A DNA stretch of 64,000 nt from MGML01 sp034416335 (GCA_034416335.1 DAOULV010000003.1:1-64000), one strand, 5' to 3'; counted from the first letter of the stretch, positions 7,366 through 16,874 are shown. The notes: generated from the letters alone by a model not told the origin. Made by a program: numbers and translations.

Positions 7366-7587
7366 ATGGAATTTGCATTATTGTCAATAGGCGCCGCGCT
7401 GTTTCTAGTCGGCTACTTCTGGGTAGGTTTCCATGCCCTGAAAAACGACCCGGGTTATGGGAAGTGGGCTTTCCTCAGCGGTGTTTACCGCATAAATTAC
7501 TGCCGGGCGAACTGGAGCAGGACGAAGATCCCCTGTTCGGCAACGATACTGGGAATGGTACTTATCCTGGTGGGAGTTATTATCTAA
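7366..7587 (+). CDS. Small membrane protein (73 aa)
   Basis: Two hydrophobic segments (residues 3-23 and 58-73) flank a short polar loop (ALKNDPGYGKWAFLSGVYRINYCRANWSRTKIPC). GCAGAGG lies about 8 nt before the ATG. No family is recognised. It is divergent from marR, 76 nt from its promoter. Probably an inner-membrane protein. Confidence 0.6.
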   Translation: MEFALLSIGAALFLVGYFWVGFHALKNDPGYGKWAFLSGVYRINYCRANWSRTKIPCSATILGMVLILVGVII

Positions 7588-7620
7588 AAACTCACGAAGA
7601 CTATATGCAGCTCTTATCCA

Positions 7621-8535
7621 CTATTCGGACACAGAACCCATTATCAAATCCAGGCCGCAGTGTTCTGCATAGACGCTAATATCATTACTTATCGATTCTT
7701 CAGGTAAAACCAGGGCGATTCCGCTTTCCGACGCATCCGCGATTTTCTCCCCGGTACGCCAGGAAATGAATTCACCCTCGGGAATTTTACTTAAAACCAC
7801 TTTTAAGGCATCGACACCGATAACGTGAATATTTATCCAGCCTTTGATCATATCATCTATCGAGGTTATTTCTTCAAACAATTTGATACGATTGCTGCCG
7901 GTAATCAGTGTGAAGTGCCAGTCTTCGCCTTCCTGCCAGGAATACAGCTCATATCCCTTCAGCGAGTGAGGGAGTAAATCTACAAGTGTTACTGAAATTT
8001 CATCTACCAGCTTTCCAGCTTTTTTAAGTGACTTCATAACTTCCAGATTATTCCTTGGGTCTTTTCCTTGAAAGAAACCCGCCCCCGGATAGCCCAGATC
8101 CAGCTTTATCGTGCCGGGATTATATCCGAAAGTCTGCCAGATGGTCACGCCGTCGAATGACAACGAAGAAAACGGAGCCCAGAAGGCCCCCCAGTAAACG
8201 GGATTTTTATCCACGCATACCAGGAATGACTTTCCTCTTGTAGATACTTCGAGTTCATTGATACGTTCATAAGCTTCGGCAGTAATTTTCATCTCATGAG
8301 TTACTGCGTCATAAGATATTACATCTTTGGCCGATAATACAGGCTGTTCGGCAATTTCTACGTGGCTCAGGGCTTCCATCTGTGCCGGAGGAATGTCGTC
8401 TCGTGTAAGATATATGGCAAAGCCGCTGCCATCCTCCTGTGGTATATCACCCTGTCCTAAACAACCGCCAAATAGCAATCCTGAAACTAAAATTACAGGC
8501 AAAAAGAACACGGCAGTAATAAGTGGCTTATTCAT
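7621..8535 (-). CDS. Predicted lipoprotein of unknown function
   Basis: About 304 aa from ATG 8535, with ATG 8547 as the alternative. The N-terminus MNKPLITAVFFLPVILVSG followed by LFGGC is a lipoprotein signal with lipobox Cys. The mature part begins with a polar linker and has no motif I recognise; SFLVCVDKNPVYWGAFWAPFSS and LDLGYPGAGFFQG are notable stretches. Expected to be anchored outside the membrane. It ends 33 nt from the convergent small membrane protein gene. Confidence 0.65.
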   Translation of the reverse strand: MNKPLITAVFFLPVILVSGLLFGGCLGQGDIPQEDGSGFAIYLTRDDIPPAQMEALSHVEIAEQPVLSAKDVISYDAVTHEMKITAEAYERINELEVSTRGKSFLVCVDKNPVYWGAFWAPFSSLSFDGVTIWQTFGYNPGTIKLDLGYPGAGFFQGKDPRNNLEVMKSLKKAGKLVDEISVTLVDLLPHSLKGYELYSWQEGEDWHFTLITGSNRIKLFEEITSIDDMIKGWINIHVIGVDALKVVLSKIPEGEFISWRTGEKIADASESGIALVLPEESISNDISVYAEHCGLDLIMGSVSE

Positions 8536-8646
8536 AGTATGACTCATATATGTTATATAACGCAGGAACGCCTGTTAAGTTACCTGCAAATGGTCTATTT
8601 GTATCGTACAGAGGCAACGGTAAAAAAGTCATCGATGGCGGTGCTG

Positions 8647-9282
8647 CTACTGGAATTTTTCAGCAAGTTCACCGGCAGTGACTAATTCCACGCCGATATT
8701 CTGCATCTCTTTTTCACCCTGCTCATGCAGACCGGATATCGCGTCTGTAACCAGGATAACTCGGAAATCTCTTTCGCTCGCTTCATATATAGAGGTCCTG
8801 GGACAGTTCGGATAATTACATCCGGTGAATATGAGTGTGGAGACCTTCGATTCTTTGAGGTACTTTTCAAGGGGTGTATCGTAAAAGGCTCCCCAGCGCG
8901 GCTTGTATATAATAACCTCGTCAGGTGATATTTTCTGAATACCGCCGGAGAGAAGCAATGGTGTGTCGAGTGTTATTTCATCAGTGGCAAACAACTCAGA
9001 TGCAATCTGGCTTCCGTCCGAACCCTCCAGCAGCCATTGGTTTCCTTTTTCAACGGCTTCCCGTCTGCAAATATCTACATTACTCCCGTCTCGCTTATAA
9101 ATGCGTACGATGTGAATAACGGGCATCGACCGGCTTCGAAAGAGGTCGAGTAACAATCTCATATTCGGTAAAGCGGTTGACGTACCGGGTATCTCGAGCG
9201 GCTGCCCGTCCAGTGTATCCCATTGAGTATCGATGGTGATTAGCGCGGATTTATTCAATTGCGGTTCTGTATACTTACTCAT
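8647..9282 (-). CDS. Isochorismatase-like cysteine hydrolase
   Basis: 211 aa. ALITIDTQWD (Asp18), IIYKPRWGAFYDTPLEKYLK (catalytic-type Lys) and TGCNYPNCPRTSIYEASERDF (nucleophilic Cys followed by the xRTS helix) are the triad motifs of the isochorismatase/nicotinamidase superfamily. The extra Cys in GCNYPNC is unusual. Members hydrolyse amides such as nicotinamide, carbamates or biuret; no substrate is indicated here. Cytoplasmic, monocistronic by position. Confidence 0.83.
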   Translation of the reverse strand: MSKYTEPQLNKSALITIDTQWDTLDGQPLEIPGTSTALPNMRLLLDLFRSRSMPVIHIVRIYKRDGSNVDICRREAVEKGNQWLLEGSDGSQIASELFATDEITLDTPLLLSGGIQKISPDEVIIYKPRWGAFYDTPLEKYLKESKVSTLIFTGCNYPNCPRTSIYEASERDFRVILVTDAISGLHEQGEKEMQNIGVELVTAGELAEKFQ

Positions 9283-9424
9283 AGCTCATTCTATCATAGA
9301 AAAAGTACAATAAGGATGGATAGGGCAACTTGGCAACTCAAATCAAAACATACTCTCGTTTCTCCTTTATAATCCCTTGATGAAGGGAGGTAAGACAGGT
9401 GTTTGAATGGAACCGGAGATATAA

Positions 9425-10201
9425 ATGAGTAATTTGAAACGCGGAAATTACGCTGAACACGCCAGGATATGGGGACTAGAAAAGCTGGACCGTTCCGGGG
9501 AGATTAATTTCTATTCAACAGTGGCAAAGAAATACGGCCGCAGGATCCTTTCACTGATGTGCGCCGCTGGAGAAATTGCCCGGGGTATGGCGGAGAACGG
9601 TCTGGAAATAACGGCGGTAGACATTGAACCTGAAATGATAGCCGCTGCAAAGAAAAATAGTCCAGAAGAAACTAATCCTCTTTTTCTGGTCGGCGATGTG
9701 ACAGACTTCAACCTGCCTGGAAAAGACTATGATTTCGCCTTCATCGGAGGCAGCGCCGATTTTCACCATCTGCTGTCAGAGGAAGAGATGCTCTCGGCAT
9801 TAAAGAGTATTAGTCGCCATCTTGTTAATAAAGGCGGGCTGGTGCTTGAACTGGAATACCCAAGAAACGAATCCCGGCATTCACCCGTTCAGAGGTTCGA
9901 TCTGGCTATCCCACCTGAAACCGGAATAAAAGCGTGGAAATTCGGCGAGACGGCATATAACGCTGAAAATATGCTTATGCACATAAAACAGGAAGTCTTC
10001 ATCGAGGAGAACGGGGTAACCGAGAGTTTTATACACGAATTCGATTTCCAGTTAATCGACCGCGAAACACTGAACCGGCTGATGGATAAAGCTGGTTTTC
10101 AGATAGTTAGAGAATACGGCGGCTACGACTTCAGTAAATGGCATCCCAAATCTGAAAAGTGGATAATCGAAGCGAAGAAAGTAGAACCGGTAACCTTATA
10201 A
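9425..10201 (+). CDS. Class I SAM-dependent methyltransferase
   Basis: 258 aa. ILSLMCAAGEIARGMAENG stands for motif I with a non-standard first glycine. LEITAVDIEPEMIAAAKKN supplies the acidic residue, and VGDVTDFNLPGKDYDFAFIGGSADFHHL and GGLVLELEYP complete the Rossmann-type order. The C-terminal half (HEFDFQLIDRETLNRLMDKAGFQIVREYGGYD) is typical of small-molecule methyltransferases. GGAGATATAA precedes the ATG. The substrate is unknown. Confidence 0.8.
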   Translation: MSNLKRGNYAEHARIWGLEKLDRSGEINFYSTVAKKYGRRILSLMCAAGEIARGMAENGLEITAVDIEPEMIAAAKKNSPEETNPLFLVGDVTDFNLPGKDYDFAFIGGSADFHHLLSEEEMLSALKSISRHLVNKGGLVLELEYPRNESRHSPVQRFDLAIPPETGIKAWKFGETAYNAENMLMHIKQEVFIEENGVTESFIHEFDFQLIDRETLNRLMDKAGFQIVREYGGYDFSKWHPKSEKWIIEAKKVEPVTL

Positions 10202-10235
10202 TGAAAATCGCTGTTACCGGGGATTTTCATTATAA
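10196..10235. terminator. Bidirectional hairpin between convergent genes
   Basis: TTATAATGAAAATC and its exact reverse complement are separated by 12 nt, giving a 14-bp perfect stem. The left arm includes the methyltransferase stop codon. Lying between convergent genes, it could terminate both transcripts, although the T-run is weak. Confidence 0.6.
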
Positions 10236-10283
10236 GATCCTGATCCCGGAACTCCGGGAGTTATCGATATCGTAATATCAGGC

Positions 10284-11519
10284 TTATTGAATCAAACCGC
10301 CGTAGGCTCTTTCCCCATGCTGTGAGATATCCAGACCGAGCATTTCTTCAGTCTCGTCTACCCTTAGCCCAACGATAATATCAACCAGCTTGCCCAAAAT
10401 CAACGTGATAACGAAAGCATAAGCACCAACAGAGACTATGCCGACCAACTGCCTTAATATCTGCGTACCGTTACCCATCAGCAGACCATCGGCTCCGGCT
10501 GGATTTACTGCCAGGCTGGTAAAGACACCGACAGCCAGCATCCCGATAATTCCGCCGACGCCGTGTACGGCGAACACATCCAGTGAGTCATCAAAGTTGA
10601 ATTTCGTTTTAACCAGTAACATGACATAGTAACAGACAGCAGCAGCCGCAAAACCAATCGGAATACCTGCCAGGGGTGTTACAAAACCGGCAGCTGGAGT
10701 TACGGTGGCAAGTCCTGCGACAGCACCTGTAACCGTACCGAGTATACTCGGTCGACGATGTATCCAGCTTATTACCATCCAGGTAAAAGCCCCTGCCGCG
10801 GCTGCCGTATTGGTGGTGACGAAGGCACTGACGGCAAGGCCATTAGAAGCAAGAGCGCTGCCGGCATTAAAACCAAACCAGCCGAACCAGAGTAAGCCGG
10901 CACCGATTACTACCAGAGGAATATTGGCAGCCTGCATCGGCGCTTCCGGAAAACCCTTACGCCGCCCTAGCAGTATAACCAGTGCCAGAGCTGAAACTCC
11001 GGCATTGACATGGACAACGGCACCTCCGGCGAAATCGAGGACGCCTAATTCAGCCAGCCAGCCGCCGTCGCCCCAGACCCAGTGTGTTACCGGACAGTAC
11101 ACCACTGTCAGCCATAATAAAGAGAATAACAGAATTGCCCCGAACTTTATCCGTTCAACCACGGCTCCGGTAATTAAAGCTACCGTAATAATTGCAAACA
11201 TACCCTGGTACATCATAAATGCCAGGTGAGGAACGGTGCTGGCATATACCGGGGATGGTGCCTGACCTACATTCATAAGCCCGAAAAAATCAAGCCCCCC
11301 GATGATACCGGCTTTATCCGGACCGAAACTCAAGCTGTAGCCGTATAGTACCCATAGCAAACCCACCAGCCCCAGACACATGAAACTCATCATCAGAGTC
11401 GACAGGACGTTTTTTCGTCTCACCATCCCACCGTAGAACAAGGCAACTCCCGGTGTCATCAGCATTACCAGGGCTGTTGATATAAGAATCCATGAGATAT
11501 CGGCATAATTGACAGACAC
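10284..11519 (-). CDS. amtB: Ammonium transporter (Amt family)
   Basis: 411 aa starting at GTG 11519, with TGGAGGTG just upstream. The gas-channel signature is complete: PGVALFYGGMVRRKNVLS near residue 23, VVHVNAGVSALA for the first pore His, GLLWFGWFGFNAGSAL, and FAVHGVGGIIGML for the second His. About eleven membrane helices are predicted. The C-terminal tail (GLRVDETEEMLGLDISQHGERAY) is the conserved cytosolic piece that contacts PII proteins. No glnK/PII gene is adjacent, which is unusual because amtB and glnK commonly pair. Confidence 0.95.
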   Translation of the reverse strand: MSVNYADISWILISTALVMLMTPGVALFYGGMVRRKNVLSTLMMSFMCLGLVGLLWVLYGYSLSFGPDKAGIIGGLDFFGLMNVGQAPSPVYASTVPHLAFMMYQGMFAIITVALITGAVVERIKFGAILLFSLLWLTVVYCPVTHWVWGDGGWLAELGVLDFAGGAVVHVNAGVSALALVILLGRRKGFPEAPMQAANIPLVVIGAGLLWFGWFGFNAGSALASNGLAVSAFVTTNTAAAAGAFTWMVISWIHRRPSILGTVTGAVAGLATVTPAAGFVTPLAGIPIGFAAAAVCYYVMLLVKTKFNFDDSLDVFAVHGVGGIIGMLAVGVFTSLAVNPAGADGLLMGNGTQILRQLVGIVSVGAYAFVITLILGKLVDIIVGLRVDETEEMLGLDISQHGERAYGGLIQ

Positions 11520-11810
11520 GGCTACACCTCCAGAAAGATTATCATCAGTTTAACCGCGAATTGTTACGAACATGTTACACGCACGTTACACAATGCGAAA
11601 ATCTTTGAATAACATCTGCTTTGGCGGTTTTCAAGATAGTAACAAAAGGGAGGCCCTTTTTGAGTTTTTGATGACGGATTATGGTAGATGAGTATGTTAT
11701 TTACGGCTGGATTGTGCTATTCTGTTTGTCCTGTGTATCGTTCTTTTCTGCGTTCGCGGGGTGAATCCGGTGCGATATGCTTAATGTATATTAATGGAGG
11801 ATAAGTAATT

Positions 11811-12347
11811 ATGATATATCTGGTCCGTCACGGTGAAACCGATTGGAACTTGTTCAGGAAGGCCAACGGTGTTACTGATACTTTTTTAAATATAACAGGA
11901 ATAGAGCAGGCAAAACTGCAGGCTGAAAACTTGAGGACCGTTAATTTTGATGCGTGTTTTTGCAGCCCCCAAACAAGGGCACGCCAAACCTGCGAAATTA
12001 TCTACAAAGGACCGATTGTGTTTGATGACAGGCTTGCCGAAATAGACTGCGGTGAGTTTGAGGGTGCAGATGAAACTGATCCGGAAACGATGAAACTGGC
12101 TTGGCAGGCAATCATGAGTGGTGATAAGGGCACGGAAAGATTTAAAGATTTTATGAAACGGAACTGCGATTTTTGCGACATGATTATGGAAAAATATAAC
12201 GGAGAAAACGTCTTAATCGTTACTCACGCTGGAAACGTACGGGTAATAGACTATTATTTCAAGGGCAAGCCCCAAGACTATAATTTTAATAAACCAACTA
12301 TTATAAAAACCGGCGGACTGCTTACATTTGAAAATTCAAAAATCTAA
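11811..12347 (+). CDS. Histidine phosphatase (phosphoglycerate mutase-like)
   Basis: 178 aa. VRHGETDWN is the RHG phospho-acceptor motif; FCSPQTRARQTCEII, EIDCGEFEG and LIVTHAGNVRVI hold the second Arg, the acid/base Glu and the second His. It is a member of the branch containing GpmB-like and alpha-ribazole phosphatases; the substrate is not settled. GGAGGATAAGTAATT precedes the ATG. The upstream stretch 11520-11810 holds GTTACA-type repeats near 11560-11590 and no convincing gene. Confidence 0.85.
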   Translation: MIYLVRHGETDWNLFRKANGVTDTFLNITGIEQAKLQAENLRTVNFDACFCSPQTRARQTCEIIYKGPIVFDDRLAEIDCGEFEGADETDPETMKLAWQAIMSGDKGTERFKDFMKRNCDFCDMIMEKYNGENVLIVTHAGNVRVIDYYFKGKPQDYNFNKPTIIKTGGLLTFENSKI

Positions 12348-12406
12348 AATTACGAGTTTGTTCACCACGGATAAGACAATCGGCAGTTTTGAAGATAAAT
12401 GGAAGC

Positions 12407-12480
12407 TGGCTGGGGAAGAAGGATTCGAACCTTCACTGACGGATCCAGAGTCCGCTGTCCTACCGTTAGACTATTCCCCA
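12407..12480 (-). tRNA. tRNA-Gln (anticodon CTG)
   Basis: Acceptor arms TGGGGAA/TTCCCCA, anticodon stem GCGGA/TCCGT with loop CTCTGGA (anticodon CTG at the normal position), and TTCGAATC in the T arm. The CCA end is encoded (12409-12407). 74 nt. Confidence 0.93.
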
Positions 12481-12627
12481 GCGCATCTCGATTATAGCCA
12501 AAATCCGATTTCGTGGCAAGGTTAACGGGTCGGTAGCCGCTGCTTAACAGTTTGCTTAACACTCTTTCACCGGACGTACGCTTGATTGAAAAAATCTGGT
12601 AAACCGGCTCAGTTTACTAATAAATCG

Positions 12628-13209
12628 TTAGTTGGATTCAGAAGTTTCTTCTTCTATTTGAACACAATCACCCATGCGTTTCTCAATTATGTTTGCGTAA
12701 GTTGTAACTTCATTAAATCGGTCTTCGTTTATCCACAATTGCACAATGACATTATTCTCTCTAAATAAAAGGAACGTGTTTTTTTCAGTAGAAACATCCA
12801 GTAGACACTCATCTCCTATATCACAATTATCTACGGAATCATCCTGGTACGCTATTTTCTCGTAAGCCTGTTCAGCCGTATCCACATCAGGGTATACAGC
12901 TACCCGATTGCTCATATTAAGTGGTGGGACTCCGATGTTGTATTGGAAACTTACACTGCATGCAGACTCGGTATCTCGTCCATCTGTCATACGGTCCGCA
13001 CTTCTTACCCAGCCAGGTCGGACGTCTGAACTTGACAACACTAGTTTTGAGGCATTTGCGGTTATCAACAGGTTATCATGGATGTTTTGTACCTCTTCTG
13101 TCACGCCATCGTCGAGACTAACCGTATCATCGGTCATCGAAATACACGATGTCAGAAATAGAGTGAATATCATGTATCCTGATAACAAATATATAAGGTC
13201 ATGCTTCAT
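12628..13209 (-). CDS. Predicted lipoprotein of unknown function
   Basis: 193 aa. The signal segment IYLLSGYMIFTLFLTSC ends in a lipobox Cys at about residue 22. The mature protein is acidic with several cysteines (ACSV, NCDIGDEC, GDC) that could form disulfides outside the membrane. RVAVYPDVDTAEQAYEKIAYQ suggests a small sensor- or PknH-like sensor fold, only as a guess. No neighbours suggest a role. Confidence 0.6.
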   Translation of the reverse strand: MKHDLIYLLSGYMIFTLFLTSCISMTDDTVSLDDGVTEEVQNIHDNLLITANASKLVLSSSDVRPGWVRSADRMTDGRDTESACSVSFQYNIGVPPLNMSNRVAVYPDVDTAEQAYEKIAYQDDSVDNCDIGDECLLDVSTEKNTFLLFRENNVIVQLWINEDRFNEVTTYANIIEKRMGDCVQIEEETSESN

Positions 13210-13267
13210 TCCTAATCTCTTCAGTTGGTGGGAAATTTCGCATGTGTCAACTCAGTCAATTGCTCAC

Positions 13268-13654
13268 TCAAATCTTAATTTGTTGACCATCTGACTCCAG
13301 ATATCCACCCAATACCCAATTCTCCATTATTTTTCCATTATCTATTCTAAGTATACAGGTGGTAGTGAGTCGGATTTTCTTTCCAATTTCCACCCTTATG
13401 TATCTGTGAGTTACCGAATATACAATCTTATCTGCATCGGCTAAAAGATGGTCAATGGTAAGACTATAATCGGAAATTTGCGAGGAATCAGGCATTTCTT
13501 GCTTCGCTTCCTCAAGGGATACCTCGCCTTGAAATCTGTGTTCAACATAGCCGGAATCACAAATATTGAAATATGCATCCAGGCTTTTCTCTTTGTCACA
13601 AAGTTCGAATATCTGGCGTATCAAGACTTTATTTTCTTCAGCTACAGTTCCCAT
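13268..13654 (-). CDS. SnoaL-like domain protein
   Basis: 128 aa. ENKVLIRQIFELCDKEKSLDAYFNICDSGYVEHRFQGE and DYSLTIDHLLADADKIVYSVTHRYI, ending in DNGKIMENWVLGG, fit the NTF2/SnoaL cone fold of polyketide-cyclase-like and ester-cyclase proteins. The family includes enzymes and non-enzymes. Related in layout to the protein at 15975-16352, though the two are clearly diverged. Confidence 0.75.
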   Translation of the reverse strand: MGTVAEENKVLIRQIFELCDKEKSLDAYFNICDSGYVEHRFQGEVSLEEAKQEMPDSSQISDYSLTIDHLLADADKIVYSVTHRYIRVEIGKKIRLTTTCILRIDNGKIMENWVLGGYLESDGQQIKI

Positions 13655-13704
13655 TGTTCATGCTCCTTTTGTTAACTATGACTAAATTCTTTGACAGCCA
13701 GAGG

Positions 13705-14601
13705 CTATCGTTTGGTTGTTCTTACTTTTACCCCGACCAGATTTTCCAGGTATTCAATAATGGAATAAAGCTGTTTATCTCCGAAACCGGCTGTCTTCGC
13801 GGCAAGAAAACTCTGGTCTACCGCGGCTGCTACCGGCAGCGGTACGCCCAGTTTTCTGCCAAGCTGTAATGCCAGACCGACGTCCTTGCTGGCTAAACTC
13901 AACCTGAATCCGGGTTCAAAATCGCCAATAAAGACCGAGTCAGGATATTTCTCCAGGTCCCAGTTGTTTGCAGTTCCGCTGCTCGCAACTTCGTAAAGCA
14001 TCTGCGGGTCAACGCCAGCCTTTACACCCAGCACAAAAGCTTCCGCCATAATTGCGTTGGAAGTGATGGATATAACGTTATTGACCAGCTTGGCGACAGT
14101 ACCACTGCCCGCGTAGCCCACGTGGTATATTTTATGACCCATCGTGTATAAAATGCCTTCTATCTTCTCCAAACCGGCTTTATCACCACCGACGATAAAA
14201 ACAAGATTGCCTTCTTCCGCCCCTTTAGTTCCTCCGGTTACCGGCGCGTCAAGCACTGTCACTCCCTTCGTCCCGGCATCTTTCGCCAGTTGAATAATGA
14301 GGTCATGAGAATTTGTGCTCATATCAACGTAGATGTCTCCGGCTTTCCACCCTTCCATCAGCCCGTCGACCCCATAAGCGACTTTTTGCACTTCTTCCGG
14401 CTCCGGTAGAGAGGTGAAAACAGCGTCACACGTTTCAGCCATTGCCCGTGGAGTGTCCACCCACTTCGCTCCCTTCTCCAGAAGATGAGCAGCGGCATCT
14501 TTTTTTAGGTCATGGACTGTAAGGTCGTACCCGGCTTCTAAAATATGCCTGGCCATATGGCTGCCCATCCGACCAATTCCAATAAAGCCAACCTTCATCA
14601 T
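13705..14601 (-). CDS. NAD(P)-dependent beta-hydroxyacid dehydrogenase (3-hydroxyisobutyrate dehydrogenase family)
   Basis: 298 aa. GFIGIGRMGSHMARHI is the Rossmann dinucleotide loop; VLDAPVTGGTKGAEEGNL is the substrate-binding signature. The catalytic Lys is in VAKLVNNV. Length and order are normal for the family, which also covers tartronate semialdehyde reductase and glyoxylate reductases; the exact substrate is open. It lies 12 nt downstream of the ferredoxin-nitroreductase gene, so probably one operon. Confidence 0.88.
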   Translation of the reverse strand: MMKVGFIGIGRMGSHMARHILEAGYDLTVHDLKKDAAAHLLEKGAKWVDTPRAMAETCDAVFTSLPEPEEVQKVAYGVDGLMEGWKAGDIYVDMSTNSHDLIIQLAKDAGTKGVTVLDAPVTGGTKGAEEGNLVFIVGGDKAGLEKIEGILYTMGHKIYHVGYAGSGTVAKLVNNVISITSNAIMAEAFVLGVKAGVDPQMLYEVASSGTANNWDLEKYPDSVFIGDFEPGFRLSLASKDVGLALQLGRKLGVPLPVAAAVDQSFLAAKTAGFGDKQLYSIIEYLENLVGVKVRTTKR

Positions 14602-14613
14602 TTATGCTCCTTT

Positions 14614-15432
14614 TTAACGCCATGTAATTCGGGCCTGGTTCCGCATCGGTATCCTGTGATATTTGTATTTTGGATAACCGATAGCGACACTGCCATAAAT
14701 TTGATACTCTTCTGGAAGAGCTATAGCGTCTTTAATTGGTGGAAAGTTAGTCGCAGCACCAGTGAAAAATCCATCCCAGCAGCACCCCAGTCCCAAACTG
14801 ATAGCAGCAAGGTCGAAATATGCCAGTGATACCGAACAATCGTAAGTACTTATAGGTCTACCTTTTTCAGCAAATGCGGAAACTATCGCCGGAGCACCAC
14901 GGAGAAAGAAATCGGCGCCGTCTTTAATCGGTCGTTCTAATATATCTGCTATAGGCGCATATGTCGGTCCGCTTTTCATTGCCGTTAGCATCCATTCGTT
15001 CCCAACTTTCCTGAAATTGTCAATCATATCCTTGTCATCGATTATCAGCCATTGAACAGTCTGGAAATTACCCCCGTTTGCAGAAAATCTGGCTGTCTCG
15101 ATAGCCTGAAGAATAGCATCACGTGGGACAGGTGTATCCTTAAAAGCCCTGATTGAACGACGGGTTTTAAGAAGCTGGGCACATTGTTCGTAATTAATAT
15201 TGAGAGTTGAGTCTATCTTTGGGCATTCCTCATAAGAAACGTCACGATGAATGAAACTCTCATTGGGGCAGACTATCAGACAGGCACTGCATTTACTGCA
15301 CATTTGTTCAGATACTTCAGGAAACGGTTTTGGGAAGGATTTTTCCTGAAAATCTATTATTCCAAGGTGGCAAACATCAGCACAGGCACCACATTTAGTG
15401 CAGGTTTCTTCATTGACTTTAAATATATCCAT
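14614..15432 (-). CDS. Ferredoxin-nitroreductase fusion protein
   Basis: 272 aa. The N-terminal 60 residues hold two [4Fe-4S] motifs (CTKCGACADVCHL and CSKCSACLIVCPN). From about residue 85, TRRSIRAFKDTPVPRDAILQAIETARFSANGGNFQ begins an FMN nitroreductase domain, ending with a GYPKYKYHRIP tail. The iron-sulfur domain would feed electrons to FMN. Such fusions are common in anaerobes. The oxidised substrate is unknown. The intergenic stretch upstream (15433-15656) shows nothing clear. Confidence 0.88.
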   Translation of the reverse strand: MDIFKVNEETCTKCGACADVCHLGIIDFQEKSFPKPFPEVSEQMCSKCSACLIVCPNESFIHRDVSYEECPKIDSTLNINYEQCAQLLKTRRSIRAFKDTPVPRDAILQAIETARFSANGGNFQTVQWLIIDDKDMIDNFRKVGNEWMLTAMKSGPTYAPIADILERPIKDGADFFLRGAPAIVSAFAEKGRPISTYDCSVSLAYFDLAAISLGLGCCWDGFFTGAATNFPPIKDAIALPEEYQIYGSVAIGYPKYKYHRIPMRNQARITWR

Positions 15433-15656
15433 TTCTACCCTCCTGTTTTCTTCTATAATTCCCGTTGTTTATACTCCTTTAGATAAAAAAGATTTGACAA
15501 ACCACCACATCGCCAGCAGCAGTAGTTCCCACTACTCGTGTAAATCGATTTTTTAGTTCACCTGCTTAATGTTTGAGTTGAATTCGGCACGATATTGAAT
15601 GTGCATATATCAAATAATCAGAGGTTCAACATAAATTACTTTAATAAAGAGATATC

Positions 15657-15902
15657 TTACCTGTTGAATTCTTTCTTAATAAAAAAACGTACAGGGCATC
15701 TACACCACCGATGCTGGTCTTCACCAGGGAATGTCGTCAAAGAACACTCTCCATCTTCTTCCAGACAAACCAGGAATGATTTATCTCCAATATCCTTAGC
15801 CTTGCATAATTCATCAAATCCATTCTCAACGCATCGCAATCCTTTGTTACATACCAGGTCACCTAAGAGGTTTTTTACCTGTTCACGTGTTAATTGCTCC
15901 AT
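15657..15902 (-). CDS. Small cysteine-rich protein (81 aa)
   Basis: Seven Cys: CNKGLRC, DELC, LVC, GEC and WCRC. No signal peptide is seen, so a metal site in the cytoplasm is plausible. GGAGGG lies 8 nt before ATG 15902. The sequence (FLVCLEEDGECSLTTFPGEDQHRWCRCP) is not a family I can name. It sits between nitroreductase and SnoaL-like genes on the same strand. Confidence 0.55.
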   Translation of the reverse strand: MEQLTREQVKNLLGDLVCNKGLRCVENGFDELCKAKDIGDKSFLVCLEEDGECSLTTFPGEDQHRWCRCPVRFFIKKEFNR

Positions 15903-15974
15903 TCCTGTGTCCCTCCTTCTTATTTCTCAATCTCTTCATCTGCTGGGAGTAAGACTCATTTGTTGATACAAAGT

Positions 15975-16352
15975 CTAACGGCCAATCAGGTTCTTAAATT
16001 CTATAAGCTTTCCGTTTTCTAAACGGCAGAAGTAGTCTTCGGTAACTTTGATTTGCTGGCCCTTTTTATAAGAACCATCCGGCACATCTCTCTGGCTCGT
16101 AGCTGTCCAGGTAAAACGGAAAGCTACTCTATCTTCTTCGGCGATAATATCATCAACGGTACAGTGGATGTCTGGAAAGTGATTCAGTAATCCTGTAGCG
16201 AAATTTTTATAGCCATCTCTATCCATTGTTTGCCCATCAGCGGCGTATCTAACGAAGTTGTCCGCAAAACATTCATCCATTATTGATAAGTCACGTTTAT
16301 TAAATTCTTCCCATAATCGCAAAATTAAGGCTTTATTCTCTTCTATACCCAT
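15975..16352 (-). CDS. SnoaL-like/ester cyclase-family protein
   Basis: 125 aa. ENKALILRLWEEFNKRDLSIMDECFADNFVRY, NHFPDIHCTVDDIIAEEDRVAFRFTWTATSQRD and KVTEDYFCRLENGKLIEFKN are typical SnoaL-like polyketide-cyclase/ester-cyclase motifs (NTF2-like fold). AGGAGGAGCATAAAC lies before ATG 16352. Function cannot be narrowed down. Confidence 0.78.
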   Translation of the reverse strand: MGIEENKALILRLWEEFNKRDLSIMDECFADNFVRYAADGQTMDRDGYKNFATGLLNHFPDIHCTVDDIIAEEDRVAFRFTWTATSQRDVPDGSYKKGQQIKVTEDYFCRLENGKLIEFKNLIGR

Positions 16353-16551
16353 TGTTTATGCTCCTCCTTAAAACAAAACAGGGCACTACCCTCCGCCACG
16401 CATAGAGGTATTCGTAGCACCCTTCTACCAGATTCAAGTTATTAAGTTATTGAGTATAGCATGAGGGAAATTTCAAGGTAAAGCACGAACACGTTTGTAT
16501 ACCCAAATGGCACGCTCTCAGCTCTTCTTGTTTTCTACGGTTCTGTTTACA

Positions 16552-16779
16552 TTTGGTTGGCGGTATTTACCTCACCCCTGACCCCTCTCCAGCCAGAACC
16601 ATTAATAATTGATGGTCACTCTTGGCTGGAGAGGGGAGTTAAAATGAGAGGGGGCTTCGCCCCCTCTCTAAAATACTTTCCCCCTTTCACGCAAAGTAAT
16701 CTTTACTGCTCAAACAGGGTACTGCGTGAGAGGGGGATACAGGGGGTGAGTACAATAACGACCAAAACCGAATAGTACC
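16552..16779. repeat. MITE-like dispersed repeat, copy 2
   Basis: Left end GGTTGGCGGTATTTACCTCACCCC and right end GGGGGTGAGTACAATAACGACC are imperfect inverted termini. Inside are two further hairpin arms, CCCCTCTCCAGCC / GGCTGGAGAGGGG and GAGAGGGGGC / GCCCCCTCTC. It is the longest of the three copies in the window. The rest of 16353-16874 contains no gene I can support. Confidence 0.65.
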
Positions 16780-16874
16780 TTTTCTATTTAAACTTGACAA
16801 CTTTACACCAATATCATATACTCCAAATCTCCCATTATCCTGACAGCGAAAATACTCGCTATAAGGAGGATGAG

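Noticed and set aside
10705..11229. 174-aa frame opposite amtB
   Set aside because: Antisense artefact of a GC-biased membrane gene; low-complexity Ala/Pro/Thr product.
11680..11763. 27-aa hydrophobic frame (MVDEYVIYGWIVLF...)
   Set aside because: No Shine-Dalgarno and no terminator; could be chance.
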